NCBI GenBank assembly: GCA_963762635.1
Contig: CAVXLQ010000010.1
Location: 124,001-188,000 of the forward strand
Length of the DNA stretch: 64,000 bases
Direction of reading: 5' to 3'
Source: Tenggerimyces sp963762635
GTDB lineage: Bacteria; Actinomycetota; Actinomycetes; Propionibacteriales; Actinopolymorphaceae
Below, piece after piece: positions 8,048 to 16,830 of the stretch. Each line of letters opens with the position of its first letter. Within the stretch, counting starts at the first letter, position 1. The position numbers were made by a program, and so were the translations under genes. Under the pieces are notes generated by a model, which worked only from the letters and a program-made list of their open reading frames with translations, ran no database searches and was not told the origin of the DNA.

Positions 8048-9208
8048 ATGACCAAGCTCTCGCGCCTCGCCCGCTCCGGCCTCGCGCTCGCCTCCGTGGC
8101 CGCGACGATCGCCGCTCCACTCGCCGTCACGACAGCCTCCAGCTCGGGAGGCGGCGACGTACGCATGAACCAGATCCAGTTCATGGGTGCGCACAACGCG
8201 TTCCACCGCGAGATGCAGGGCGCGGAGCTCGCCGAGTCCATCAAGATCGACCCCGGCTACCCGACCTGGGGCTTCTACTCCCACGCCTCGGTCGACGACC
8301 TGCTCGGACGGCAGAACATCCGCGCGCTCGAGTTCGACCTGCTCCCCGACCCCGCCGGCGGCCTCTACAGCAACCCGCTCGCCCGCCAGCGCGCCGGACT
8401 CGGTCCGGATCCGGACCCCGACCTGGCCGCGCCAGGCATGAAGGTCATCCACGTCGCCGACCAGGACTACAACTCGACCTGCCGGACGCTGGTGCGCTGT
8501 CTGGAGCAGGTACGTACGTGGTCACGCGCGAACCGCGGCCACGTCCCGCTCATCCTGCAGCTGGAGCTCAAGCAGACCGACGACCGCTGGGAGCAGCAGG
8601 GCGGCGCCGTGAGCCCGCCGTGGACCGCGCCCCTGCTCGACGACATCGACGAGGAGATCCGCTCCGTCTTCACCGAGAACGAGCTCATCACCGCCGACGA
8701 CCTGCGCCGCCCCGGGCAGACTCTCGAGCAGTCGATTCTCAAGCAGGGCTGGCCAAAGCTCGACTGGGCGCGTGGCAAGGTGATGTTCTTCTTCGACAAC
8801 GGCGGACCGGGCGCGATCCGGGACATGTACATCGCCGGGCGCCCGAACCTGGAAGGCCGCGCCGTCTTCACCCGCGGCAACCCGGGCGACGCGGACGCGG
8901 CGATCACGATGGTGAACGACCCGCGCGGAGCCGCCAACACCGCCGCGATCCAGGACCTGGTGCGGCGCGGCTACATCGTCCGAACGAGGTCGGACGAGCC
9001 GCTCAGGACGATCCGTGAGAACGACTACAGCCGTGTCGGAGTCGCGCTCGACAGCGGTGCGCAGATGGTCACGACGGACTTCCCGACGATCGGCATGACC
9101 GCGCGGTACGACAGCGAGTTCGTGGCCGAGCTGCCCGGTGGCAAGGCCGTTCGCTGCAACCCGCTCGTCGCGCCCCGCGGCTGCAAGGACGGCTCGCTGG
9201 AACGCTAG
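8048..9208 (+). CDS. Secreted phosphatidylinositol-specific phospholipase C-like protein (Ca2+-dependent PI-PLC type)
   Basis: Exported protein of 386 aa with a signal peptide (about residues 1-30, basic start and an Ala/Leu core). The TIM-barrel PI-PLC X-like domain is recognised by QFMGAHNAFHRE with a candidate catalytic His near residue 49, ALEFDLLPD, VIHVADQD with a second His near 134, and PLILQLELKQTDD. This layout matches bacterial Ca2+-dependent phosphoinositide-specific phospholipase C-like proteins (PI-PLC C1 group). It would act outside the cell on phosphodiester head groups. The substrate is unproven. It is monocistronic, divergent from hisF with about 90 bp between. Confidence 0.8.
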   Translation: MTKLSRLARSGLALASVAATIAAPLAVTTASSSGGGDVRMNQIQFMGAHNAFHREMQGAELAESIKIDPGYPTWGFYSHASVDDLLGRQNIRALEFDLLPDPAGGLYSNPLARQRAGLGPDPDPDLAAPGMKVIHVADQDYNSTCRTLVRCLEQVRTWSRANRGHVPLILQLELKQTDDRWEQQGGAVSPPWTAPLLDDIDEEIRSVFTENELITADDLRRPGQTLEQSILKQGWPKLDWARGKVMFFFDNGGPGAIRDMYIAGRPNLEGRAVFTRGNPGDADAAITMVNDPRGAANTAAIQDLVRRGYIVRTRSDEPLRTIRENDYSRVGVALDSGAQMVTTDFPTIGMTARYDSEFVAELPGGKAVRCNPLVAPRGCKDGSLER

Positions 9209-9296
9209 AGCGAGCCGCGTTCGAGGGCCGTACGGGCCGCCTCCTGCCGGTTTCGCGCCGCACACTTGGCGATCGCGGCGAGTGGTGTGGCAGGTG

Positions 9297-9743
9297 TCAT
9301 GCGCGGGTCAGCCGGGTGGTCGTGTTGTCCGGGCGCAGGCGTTCGCCGCAACGGTCGCAGGTCAGGTCCGACGACATGCGCCCGCCGCAGCCGGCGTGCT
9401 CGATCAGGCGCGGCGGACCGTCGTCGCCCGCGTAGTGCCGATCGCCCCAGTCCAGCAGATGCATGAGAACGGGCCACAGCTCGAGTCCCTTGTCCGTCAA
9501 GGCGTACTCGAACCGGTCCGGACGCTCCTGATAGCGCTCGCGCGCCAGCACGCCCTCCGCGACGAGGTGGTCGAGCCTGGTCGACAACACGCTCCGGGTG
9601 ATCCCCAGGCTCACCGCCAGGTCGTCGAACCGCCGGACGCCGAGCATCACGTCCCGCACGATCAGCAGCGACCAGCGCTCCCCCACGACCTCCAGCGAGC
9701 GGGAGATCGAGCAGACCTGTCCCTCGTACGTTCGGCGCAGCAC
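9297..9743 (-). CDS. HxlR-type winged-helix transcriptional regulator
   Basis: MarR-like HxlR family regulator of 148 aa. The conserved N-terminal Cys (QVCSISRSLEVVGERWSLLIVRD, about residues 10-32) and the winged helix LGITRSVLSTRLDHLVAEGVLARERY (47-72) identify the family. The C-terminal tail carries GCGG and TCDRC cysteines that could bind a metal or sense redox state. It is divergently transcribed from an MFS exporter with only 60 bp between, and the intergenic inverted repeat is a likely shared operator. I infer it represses the exporter and itself. Confidence 0.9.
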   Translation of the reverse strand: MLRRTYEGQVCSISRSLEVVGERWSLLIVRDVMLGVRRFDDLAVSLGITRSVLSTRLDHLVAEGVLARERYQERPDRFEYALTDKGLELWPVLMHLLDWGDRHYAGDDGPPRLIEHAGCGGRMSSDLTCDRCGERLRPDNTTTRLTRA

Positions 9744-9757
9744 GCGTGCCAGCCTAC

Positions 9758-9800
9758 ACGAGTCAGTTGCTTCATCCGACTCACTCGTCTTAGAGTCAGT
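9758..9800. promoter_or_regulatory. Inverted-repeat operator between HxlR regulator and MFS gene
   Basis: ACGAGTCAGT (9758-9767) and ACTCACTCGT (9779-9788) form a 10-bp inverted repeat with one mismatch and an 11-bp spacer. A third half site GAGTCAGT recurs at 9793-9800, just before the MFS start codon. The three half sites fill most of the 60-bp divergent intergenic region, as expected for an HxlR dimer controlling both genes. Binding is inferred. Confidence 0.55.
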
Positions 9801-9803
9801 CCG

Positions 9804-11189
9804 GTGAAGCTACCCACCCAGGGTCGCCAACGGACGAGGCACGGCTGGATCTCGTTCGCGATCGTCTCGGTCGCCGTCTACGTCTCCCTGCTGGACACGT
9901 TCATCGTCAACCTCGCCTTTACAGCGATCGAACGTGACTTCCCCGGCACCAGCCTGGCCGGGCTCTCCTGGGTCTTCACCGCGTACGCGATCGTGTTCGC
10001 CGCGCTGCTCGTCCCCGCTGGGCGGATCGCCGACGGGTTTGGGCCCAAGCGGATGTTCCTGATCGGTCTCGGGCTCTTCGTCGCGGCCTCGGCGGCTTGC
10101 GCGCTGGCGCCCTCGCCCGCGTTCCTCGTCGCGGCTCGCATCCTTCAGGCGGCCGGCGCCGCGCTGTTCACGCCGGCCGCGTTGGCGGTCGTGCTTCCCG
10201 AGTTCCCGCCGGAACGACGCGCCGGCGTCTTCGGCGCGTGGGCCGCCATCGGCGGGGTCGGCGCGGCGAGCGGGCCGCTCCTCGGTGGCGTGATCGTCCA
10301 GCAGGACTGGCGATGGATCTTCCTCGTCAACGTTCCGCTCGGTCTCGCGTCACTCGCGCTCGGCGCGAGGGTCCTCCGCGAGAGCAGGGCGAACGAGACC
10401 TGGCGAAGGCCGGACCTCGCCGGCACGGCAGGTCTCATCGCCGGGATCGGCCCGCTGGTGCTGGGGATCAACCGCGCGGGTACGTGGAGTCTGCCGGCGG
10501 TCGTCGCCACCCTCGCGGTCGCGGTCGCCGCCCTCGTGGCTGTGGTCGTACGGTCCCGTCGCCACCCGGCACCCGCGTTGGAGCTCGGGCTCCTCCGGCA
10601 GCGGACGTTCGCGCTCGCGGTCGGGTCTGCGCTGCTGTTCGGGGTGGGATTCGCCAACGCGATCCTGGCGGGCGCGCAGTTCCTCCCCGAGCAGTGGCAC
10701 CAGTCCATCCTCAGCACCGGTCTGCAGCTGAGCCCCGGGCCGATCATGGCCGCTCTGACGGCCGTGCCCGCGGCGCGGATCGGCCGTCGGGTCGGGCATC
10801 GCCTGGTCGGCGCGCTCGGCGGCCTGCTCGTGGCCGCGGGCGCCGTCTGGCTGGTCGCGAACGTCGGCGCGGAACCCGCGTACACCAGCGTGTTCCTGCC
10901 CGCTCAGCTCCTCACCGGCATGGGCGTCGGCATGGCGATGCCGTCGTTCACCGCGCTCGCGCTGAGCGTCGTCGAACCGTCTCGCACGTCGACGGCGATC
11001 GGGATCTCGTCGATGTTCGCTCAGATCGGGAACGCGCTCGGCGCGGCCGCGTTCGTCGCCGTCGTCGGCTCCCCCGCCGCGGCCGTCGCCGTCGCGACGT
11101 TCCACCGTGGTTGGGCATTCACCGCGGCGATGGCGGTCATCGCCGCGGTGATGCTGCTGGCAGCGGAGCGTCAGCCCAGGTTCTCGTAG
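9804..11189 (+). CDS. MFS drug/solute exporter, DHA2 (14-TM) type
   Basis: Major facilitator superfamily permease of 461 aa with about 14 hydrophobic segments. The LDTFIVNLAF sequence near residues 30-40 is the DHA2-type motif D1 region. Motif A-like GRIADGFGPKRMF follows TM2, and the antiporter motif C region reads GAWAAIGGVGAASGPLLGG. These features point to proton-driven efflux of drug-like molecules (QacA/EmrB relatives). The GTG start at 9804 lies immediately after the operator half sites, so the transcript may be nearly leaderless. Its 3' end overlaps the convergent PEBP gene by 19 bp. Substrate unknown. Confidence 0.9.
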   Translation: MKLPTQGRQRTRHGWISFAIVSVAVYVSLLDTFIVNLAFTAIERDFPGTSLAGLSWVFTAYAIVFAALLVPAGRIADGFGPKRMFLIGLGLFVAASAACALAPSPAFLVAARILQAAGAALFTPAALAVVLPEFPPERRAGVFGAWAAIGGVGAASGPLLGGVIVQQDWRWIFLVNVPLGLASLALGARVLRESRANETWRRPDLAGTAGLIAGIGPLVLGINRAGTWSLPAVVATLAVAVAALVAVVVRSRRHPAPALELGLLRQRTFALAVGSALLFGVGFANAILAGAQFLPEQWHQSILSTGLQLSPGPIMAALTAVPAARIGRRVGHRLVGALGGLLVAAGAVWLVANVGAEPAYTSVFLPAQLLTGMGVGMAMPSFTALALSVVEPSRTSTAIGISSMFAQIGNALGAAAFVAVVGSPAAAVAVATFHRGWAFTAAMAVIAAVMLLAAERQPRFS

Positions 11190-11713
11190 ACGCCGACGAG
11201 GGTGCCGCGAGCGAGCGTGTGCTGGTAGAGGTTGAAGCCCAGGATCGCTGGCCGGGCGCCGTCGGGCAGGTCCAGCGCGGGTACGTCAACCGCGTGGACG
11301 ACGAAGAAGTACCGGTGCTCGCGGTGGTTGGGCGGCGGGGCGGCGCCGAGGTACTGCTTCAGGCCGGCCTCGTTCCCCAACGTCACCGCGCCCTCGGGCA
11401 GCTGCGCGCCGTCGGGGCTCCCGGCGTTCGTGGCGAGCTCCGTCACCGTCGCGGGGAGGTTGTAGACCGCCCAGTGCCAGAAGCCGCTCGCCGTCGGGGC
11501 GTCCGGGTCGTAGCAGGTGACCGCGAAGCTCTGCGTCTCCGCCGGGAAGCCCTCCCAGGACAGCTGCGGCGACACGTCCTCGCCGCCAGCGCCGAAGATG
11601 CCGGACAGCTGCGGCTTCTTGAGCGTCTCCCCCTCGGCGAAGTCCGTACTCGTCACCGTGAACGACGGCACCTCGGGCAGAAAGTCGTACGGGCTAGGCG
11701 GTTGCCCCGTCAT
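11171..11713 (-). CDS. YbhB/YbcL family Raf kinase inhibitor-like protein (PEBP fold)
   Basis: Cytoplasmic phosphatidylethanolamine-binding-protein-fold protein of 180 aa. The anion-binding signature DPDAPTASGFWHWAVYNLP (about residues 68-86) and the downstream PPPNHREHRYFFVVHAVDV are characteristic of the bacterial YbhB/YbcL branch. The biochemical role of this branch is not established; ligand binding or serine-protease inhibition has been proposed. It runs towards the MFS gene with a 19-bp tail overlap and is divergent from the histidine-kinase gene. Confidence 0.93.
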   Translation of the reverse strand: MTGQPPSPYDFLPEVPSFTVTSTDFAEGETLKKPQLSGIFGAGGEDVSPQLSWEGFPAETQSFAVTCYDPDAPTASGFWHWAVYNLPATVTELATNAGSPDGAQLPEGAVTLGNEAGLKQYLGAAPPPNHREHRYFFVVHAVDVPALDLPDGARPAILGFNLYQHTLARGTLVGVYENLG

Positions 11714-11764
11714 CGTTAGCCTCCAAAGCTTGCGGAATCTCAGCCACCGGCGAGACTAGCGCCC

Positions 11765-11839
11765 ATGGCACAGCTACTGACGTGGTGTTGCTTCGAGCCG
11801 GCGTCATCGACCGGCCTCCCTGCACGTTCGGGCAGCTAG
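11765..11839 (+). other. Possible upstream leader ORF (24 aa) before the sensor kinase
   Basis: An ATG at 11765 opens a 24-codon frame that stops at 11837-11839, six bases before the kinase start at 11845. The sequence around its start (CTAGCGC, two bases, ATGGCAC.GCTAC.GACG) recurs at the kinase start about 80 bp later with 23 of 28 positions identical. It may be a leader peptide or simply the trace of a local duplication. Coding is unproven. Confidence 0.25.
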
Positions 11840-11844
11840 CGCGG

Positions 11845-13482
11845 ATGGCACGGCTACCGACGCAGCGCTGGAGTTTGGCGCGCCAGCTGTATCTGTTGCA
11901 GGTGCTGGTCGTCCTGTTGGTCGTGGGCGGCGGCACGGCGGTCGTCACGTACGACGCGCTCACCAGCACGACCGACGTCGCCGAGCAGCGGGTCACCGCG
12001 ATCGCGCGGACGCTCGCGGAGACGCCGAGTGTCGGCGAGGCGCTGCACGCGGTCAACCCGTCGACGACGCTGCAGCCGCTCGCCGAACGGGTCCGGCACG
12101 ACACCGGGGTCGACTTCATCACGATCATGAGTCCCACCGGCGTCCGGTTCAGCCATCCCAATGCGAGCCTGATCGGGCAGCAGTTCCTCGGCCACACCGA
12201 GCCGGCGCTGCGCGGAGAGACGTTTACCGAGACTTACACCGGAACTCTCGGACCGTCGATCCGCGTGGTCACGCCCGTCCGGGTCGACGGCGAGATCCGC
12301 GGCCTGATCAGCGTCGGCATCACGTTGGAGACGATCGGGAACGAGCTGCGCGAGCGGATCGCCATCCTCGTGGGCGTCGCGGCGATCACGTTGGTGCTCG
12401 GCGGGTTCGGCACCTGGCTGATCAGTCGGCGGCTGCGGCGGCACACGCACGACCTGCGCGGCAGTGACCTGACGCGGATGTACGAGTACTACGAGGCGGT
12501 GCTGCACGGCGTCCGCGAGGGGATTCTGCTGATCGACGGGGAGAAACGGCTGACGCTGGCGAACGACGGTGCGCGTCGGCTGCTCGATCTGCCAACGGAG
12601 CCTGGCGGAACGCCGGTCGCCTCTCTCGGTCTTTCCGAAGAGCTCACCGCGACCTTGCTCGACGACGAGCCGCGGCACGACGAGCTGCACCTCACCGCTG
12701 ATCGCGTGCTGCTGGTGAACACGTCGCTCGTACGCTCGGGAAACCGCGTTCTCGGAACTGCTGTCACGTTGCGGGACCAGACGGAGCTGCAGGCTCTTAC
12801 CGGTGCCTTGGACGCCGAGCGCGGGTTCACCGAGTCGTTGCGGTCGCAGGCACACGAGTCGGCGAACCGGCTGCATACCGTGGTGTCGTTGATCGAGCTG
12901 GGGCGGCCTTCGGAGGCGGTGGCTTTCGCTACCGCTGAGCTGGAAACCTCGCAGCGGTTGACGGATCAGGTGATCGGGGCTGTTTCGGAGCCTGTCCTGG
13001 CTGCGTTGTTGCTTGGGAAGGCCGCGGAGGCGAGCGAGCGTGGTGTCGAGCTCGTCGTGACGTCGGACGCGGAAGTTTCGGAGAATTTGCCGTCAGGTTT
13101 GAATTCTCGGGATCTCGTGACAATTCTCGGAAACTTGATCGACAACGCGATCGATGCTTCCGCGGGGAGTGAACCGGCGAAAGTTTCGGTGACCGTTCGG
13201 CGAGCTTCCGACGAGCTCTGGGTGCGGGTCGCCGACTCGGGGCCGGGGCTCGACGCGGCGGGATCCGAGAACGCGTTCCGGCGCGGATGGTCAACGAAGA
13301 AAGGCGATCCGGTGGTCGGGCGTGGTCTCGGTCTGGCTCTCGTGGGGCAGGCGGTGCGGCGGGCGCGAGGGTCGATCGAGGTGTCGAACGAGGGCGGCGC
13401 GGTGTTCACAGTTCGGCTGCCCGTTCCGAAACCTTTGCCGATAGCTCTCGATCCGATGCTGTTGCCGGGTGGGTCGTCGTGA
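11845..13482 (+). CDS. Sensor histidine kinase of the DcuS/CitA type
   Basis: Membrane sensor kinase, 545 aa from ATG 11845. TM1 is near residues 14-36, the extracytoplasmic Cache/PAS-like sensor is about 37-165 (LIGQQFLGHTEPALRGE resembles citrate/C4-dicarboxylate sensors), and TM2 is near 170-192. A cytoplasmic PAS occupies about 215-325. The phospho-acceptor is in RSQAHESANRLH (His near residue 337), the H-box layout of CitA/DcuS. The N box GNLIDNAIDA is near 430, with VADSGPGL and GRGLGLALV nucleotide loops. Its stop overlaps the response-regulator GTG. With the adjacent symporter it probably senses an external di- or tricarboxylate. Confidence 0.92.
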   Translation: MARLPTQRWSLARQLYLLQVLVVLLVVGGGTAVVTYDALTSTTDVAEQRVTAIARTLAETPSVGEALHAVNPSTTLQPLAERVRHDTGVDFITIMSPTGVRFSHPNASLIGQQFLGHTEPALRGETFTETYTGTLGPSIRVVTPVRVDGEIRGLISVGITLETIGNELRERIAILVGVAAITLVLGGFGTWLISRRLRRHTHDLRGSDLTRMYEYYEAVLHGVREGILLIDGEKRLTLANDGARRLLDLPTEPGGTPVASLGLSEELTATLLDDEPRHDELHLTADRVLLVNTSLVRSGNRVLGTAVTLRDQTELQALTGALDAERGFTESLRSQAHESANRLHTVVSLIELGRPSEAVAFATAELETSQRLTDQVIGAVSEPVLAALLLGKAAEASERGVELVVTSDAEVSENLPSGLNSRDLVTILGNLIDNAIDASAGSEPAKVSVTVRRASDELWVRVADSGPGLDAAGSENAFRRGWSTKKGDPVVGRGLGLALVGQAVRRARGSIEVSNEGGAVFTVRLPVPKPLPIALDPMLLPGGSS

Positions 13483-14162
13483 TCCGCGTGCTGGTGGTCG
13501 AGGACGACCAGGTCGCGGCCGAGGCGCACCGGATGTACGTCTCGCGGGTGCAGGGGTTCGAGGTCGCGGGAGTCGTTCACTCGGGGCGGGATGCCCTTCG
13601 TACATTGGAGAACACGCCAGTCGACCTCGTTCTGCTCGACCTCTACCTGCCGGATGGGCACGGCCTCGACGTGTGCCGGGCGTTGCGAGCCGCTGGGCAT
13701 CGCGCCGACGTGATCGCGGTGACGTCGGCGCGCGACCTCGCGCTGGTGCGGGCGGCGGTGTCGGTAGGCGTGGTGCAGTACCTGCTGAAGCCGTTCACGT
13801 TCGCCGGCCTGCGGGACCGGCTGCAGGCGTATGCGCGGTATCACGCGCAGCTGGCGGACGGGGCGGGGACGCCGAGCCAGAACGACATCGACCAGGCGTT
13901 CGCCGTGCTCCGTTCGCCGGAAACGCCGCTGCCGAAGGGGCTCAGCCAGGAGTCGCTGGACGCCGTGGCGGGTGCCGTACGTACGTCGCCGGACGGGGCG
14001 TCGGCGAGCACGATCGCCAGCCAGGTCGGGATGTCCCGCGTGACGGCGCGGCGCTACCTCGAGCACCTGGCGGATCTGGGCACGGTGGCGCGGCGCCCCT
14101 CGTACGGGCGGGTCGGCCGGCCCGAGGTGGGTTACCACTGGGTGACCGCCGAAACACAATGA
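13479..14162 (+). CDS. Response regulator of the CitB/DcuR type
   Basis: Two-component response regulator of 227 aa, starting at a GTG overlapping the kinase stop. The receiver domain has acidic residues VVEDD at about 6-10, the phosphorylated Asp in VLLDLYLPDGHG near 54, Thr/Ser in VTSARD and Lys in LLKPFTF. The C-terminal half ends with a helix-turn-helix, STIASQVGMSRVTARRYLEHL, as in CitB/DcuR regulators. Likely target: the downstream dicarboxylate symporter, which starts 73 bp later on the same strand. DNA sites were not identified. Confidence 0.93.
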   Translation: MIRVLVVEDDQVAAEAHRMYVSRVQGFEVAGVVHSGRDALRTLENTPVDLVLLDLYLPDGHGLDVCRALRAAGHRADVIAVTSARDLALVRAAVSVGVVQYLLKPFTFAGLRDRLQAYARYHAQLADGAGTPSQNDIDQAFAVLRSPETPLPKGLSQESLDAVAGAVRTSPDGASASTIASQVGMSRVTARRYLEHLADLGTVARRPSYGRVGRPEVGYHWVTAETQ

Positions 14163-14235
14163 CCACAACCTTCCGGCCGGATGTGAGCTGAGCCACGCTC
14201 GGGCCACCTCCATCCGATCCGACCCGGGAGTGCTC

Positions 14236-15594
14236 ATGGCCGGAACGTCGCCCCCTTCGACGCCGCCCTCGACGCCGCCGAAGCGGCGGGACCGTACGCA
14301 TTGGCTCTATCCCGCGGTGATCATCGCGGTCGTGCTCGGCATCTTCGTCGGGCTGGTGTTTCCCGACTTCGGCACGGAGCTGAAACCGATCGGGACGGGC
14401 TTCGTCAACCTGATCAAGATGATGATCAGCCCGATCATCTTCTGCACGATCGTCCTTGGTGTCGGCTCCGTACGGCAGGCCGCGAAGGTCGGCAAGGTCG
14501 GTGGGCTGGCGCTCGGGTACTTCATCCTGATGTCGACCGTGGCGCTGGCGATCGGCCTGGTCGTCGGCAACATCATCCATCCGGGCGCCGGGCTCGAGCT
14601 GTCCGACAAGCTGCGCGAGGCTGGGCAGGACGCGGCCGGCACGGAGCACGAGTCGACGAGCGACTTCGTGCTGGGCATCATCCCGTCGTCTTTGCTGTCC
14701 GCGTTGACTTCCGGCGAGGTTCTGCAGACGCTGCTGGTCGCCTTGCTGGTGGGCTTCGCGGTGCAGTTCATGGGGTCTACTGGCGAGAAGATCCTGGCGG
14801 CTGTTTCGGTGATTCAGCGGCTGGTGTTCCGGATCCTGACGATGGTCATGTGGTTGGCTCCCATCGGCGCGTTCGGTGCCATGGCGGCCGTCGTGGGGGC
14901 GACGGGTGTGGCCGCGTTGATCAGTCTCGGGCAGATCATGCTCGGGTTCTATGTGACGTGTGTGTTGTTCGTCTTCGTCGTACTGGGCTTGTTGTTGCGG
15001 ATCGTCAGTGGGTTGTCGATCTTCTCGTTGTTCCGGTATCTGGCCCGAGAGTTTCTGCTGATCGTGTCGACGTCTTCGTCGGAGACGGCGTTGCCGCGGC
15101 TGATCGCGAAGATGGAGCATCTCGGGGTTTCGCGGCCGGTCGTGGGGATCACGGTGCCGACGGGGTACTCGTTCAACCTCGACGGAACGGCGATCTACCT
15201 GACGATGGCTTCGCTGTTCGTGGCCGACGCGATGGGGACGCCGCTGGCGATCGGCGAGCAGATCTCCCTGCTGCTGTTCATGATCATCGCCTCGAAGGGC
15301 GCCGCTGGTGTGACCGGCGCCGGGCTGGCCACGTTGGCCGGCGGGCTGCAGTCGCACCGGCCCGATCTGGTCGACGGCGTGGGCCTGATCGTCGGGATCG
15401 ACCGTTTCATGTCTGAGGCGCGGGCTCTGACGAACTTCGCGGGCAACTCGGTGGCGACAGTGCTCGTGGGTACGTGGACGGGCGAGTTCGACCGCGAGCA
15501 GGCGAAGCTGGTGCTGTCGGGGCAGTATCCGTTCGACGAGACGGACATGCTGGACGACGCCGAGGACAAGCCGAAGGCCTTGCAGTCACAATGA
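14236..15594 (+). CDS. Dicarboxylate/amino acid:cation symporter (DAACS family)
   Basis: Membrane carrier of 452 aa that couples uptake of C4-dicarboxylates, glutamate or aspartate to Na+ or H+. ATG 14236 was chosen because GGGAG lies six bases upstream; a GTG two codons earlier is also possible. Family hallmarks: the hairpin-1 serine-rich loop TSSSETALPRL, GYSFNLDGTAIYL, the substrate/ion segment ASKGAAGVTGAG, and the final GIDRFMSEARALTNFAGNSVAT. The position directly after a DcuS/CitA-like two-component system argues for dicarboxylate-induced uptake. The acidic C-terminal tail is short. Confidence 0.95.
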   Translation: MAGTSPPSTPPSTPPKRRDRTHWLYPAVIIAVVLGIFVGLVFPDFGTELKPIGTGFVNLIKMMISPIIFCTIVLGVGSVRQAAKVGKVGGLALGYFILMSTVALAIGLVVGNIIHPGAGLELSDKLREAGQDAAGTEHESTSDFVLGIIPSSLLSALTSGEVLQTLLVALLVGFAVQFMGSTGEKILAAVSVIQRLVFRILTMVMWLAPIGAFGAMAAVVGATGVAALISLGQIMLGFYVTCVLFVFVVLGLLLRIVSGLSIFSLFRYLAREFLLIVSTSSSETALPRLIAKMEHLGVSRPVVGITVPTGYSFNLDGTAIYLTMASLFVADAMGTPLAIGEQISLLLFMIIASKGAAGVTGAGLATLAGGLQSHRPDLVDGVGLIVGIDRFMSEARALTNFAGNSVATVLVGTWTGEFDREQAKLVLSGQYPFDETDMLDDAEDKPKALQSQ

Positions 15595-15598
15595 GCCG

Positions 15599-16093
15599 GT
15601 GACTGAGCGGGGGAACTCTCGGAACGTGCTGTTCGGCTTCCTGGTGGCCGCCGTCCTCTTGGGCGGCGGCCTCCTTTGGTGGTCCACGCAGGGACCGCCA
15701 CCTGGCGACCCGAACCTGGTCGACCCGGCGAACGTCTATCCGGTGTCCTTGCCGGCCGGCTACGCGCCACCCATCGAGCTGGACGAGGCGGGGCAGTTCT
15801 CGACCATCACTGGCGCCGGCGGCGAGTTCTCCGCCTCGTCGAAGGAGATCCCCACCGACGGGACCGTGTCGGGCCGCGGCGCGGTGTCGATCTGCGTCAT
15901 CCCACCAGGCGACAGCGAGGCCAACTGCGGCACGCGGCGGGTCGCTTCGGTCCGGGTGGAGACCCGCTACAAGAACACCCGGGTGCTGATCTCCGCGCTG
16001 AACCCGCGCGTCACGAATCTCGACGAGTGGCGCGGGGTCGCGTTCACCAGCGACTACAGCAAGATGACGTGGCTGACGTCGCAGGCGAAGTGA
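15599..16093 (+). CDS. Small N-terminally anchored extracytoplasmic protein of unknown function
   Basis: I do not recognise a family. The 164-aa product starts at GTG 15599, four bases after the symporter stop, so it is probably in the same transcript. One membrane anchor lies near residues 10-28 (VLFGFLVAAVLLGGGLLWW). The rest is hydrophilic, with a Pro/Gly-rich stalk (GPPPGDPNLVDP) and two cysteines (SICVIPP, EANCGTRR) that could form a disulfide outside the cell. It may be an accessory of the symporter or of the sensor, but only gene order supports this. Confidence 0.65.
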   Translation: MTERGNSRNVLFGFLVAAVLLGGGLLWWSTQGPPPGDPNLVDPANVYPVSLPAGYAPPIELDEAGQFSTITGAGGEFSASSKEIPTDGTVSGRGAVSICVIPPGDSEANCGTRRVASVRVETRYKNTRVLISALNPRVTNLDEWRGVAFTSDYSKMTWLTSQAK

Positions 16094-16095
16094 CC

Positions 16096-16830
16096 CTAGA
16101 GCTCGACGGCGTCGAGGAGGGTGCCGAGCTCCTGCTGCGTCAGTGGGCGGACGGCGCCGGGGCGGAGGTCGGCTAGGCGGATCGGGCCGATCGCCGTACG
16201 TACCAACTTCTGGACCGGGTGGCCGACCTCGGCGAGCAGGCGGCGGACGATGTGCTTGCGGCCCTCGTGCAGGACGATCTCGACGAGGGCTTTGTCGTTG
16301 TTCTGTTGGAGAATCTTGAACGCGTCCGCCTTCGCGGGGCCGTCCTCGAGCTCGACGCCGTTGACGAGGCGGCGGCCGACCGTTCGCGCGATGGGTCCGT
16401 TGACCTCGGCGACGTAGGTCTTGGAGACGCCGTACGACGGGTGGGTCATGCGGTGCGCGAACTCGCCGTCGTTCACCAGCAGGATCAGGCCCTCGGTGTC
16501 GGTGTCGAGTCTTCCGACGTGGTACAGGCGTTCCTCGCGATCTTGGACGTAGTCGGCGAGGGTGCGACGGCCTTCGGGGTCGCTCATCGTGCTCACGACG
16601 CCGCGGGGCTTGTTGAGCGCGAGGTAGACCTTGCCGACGTCGACGGGTACGCGTTCGCCGTCGACGCGGATGACGTCGCGTTCCGGGTCGACGCGGGAGC
16701 CGAGCAGGGTGACGATCGCACCGTTGACCTCGACGCGCCCGTCGGTGATCAGCTGCTCCGACGCACGCCGGCTGGCGACGCCGGCCTGGGCGAGGACCTT
16801 CTGGAGACGGATGCCCTCGTCGTCGCTCAT
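16096..16830 (-). CDS. Ribosomal large-subunit pseudouridine synthase B family (RluB-like)
   Basis: Pseudouridine synthase of the RsuA/RluB family, 244 aa. The S4 RNA-binding domain occupies about residues 1-65 (RLQKVLAQAGVASRRASEQLI). The catalytic Asp is in HVGRLDTDTEGLILL near residue 107. The closing motif HEGRKHIVRRLLAEVGHPV is present. The likely target is a uridine in 23S rRNA near the peptidyl-transferase centre. The ATG overlaps the scpB stop (ATGA at 16827-16830), the usual actinobacterial scpA–scpB–rluB arrangement. It is convergent with the small anchored protein gene. Confidence 0.93.
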   Translation of the reverse strand: MSDDEGIRLQKVLAQAGVASRRASEQLITDGRVEVNGAIVTLLGSRVDPERDVIRVDGERVPVDVGKVYLALNKPRGVVSTMSDPEGRRTLADYVQDREERLYHVGRLDTDTEGLILLVNDGEFAHRMTHPSYGVSKTYVAEVNGPIARTVGRRLVNGVELEDGPAKADAFKILQQNNDKALVEIVLHEGRKHIVRRLLAEVGHPVQKLVRTAIGPIRLADLRPGAVRPLTQQELGTLLDAVEL

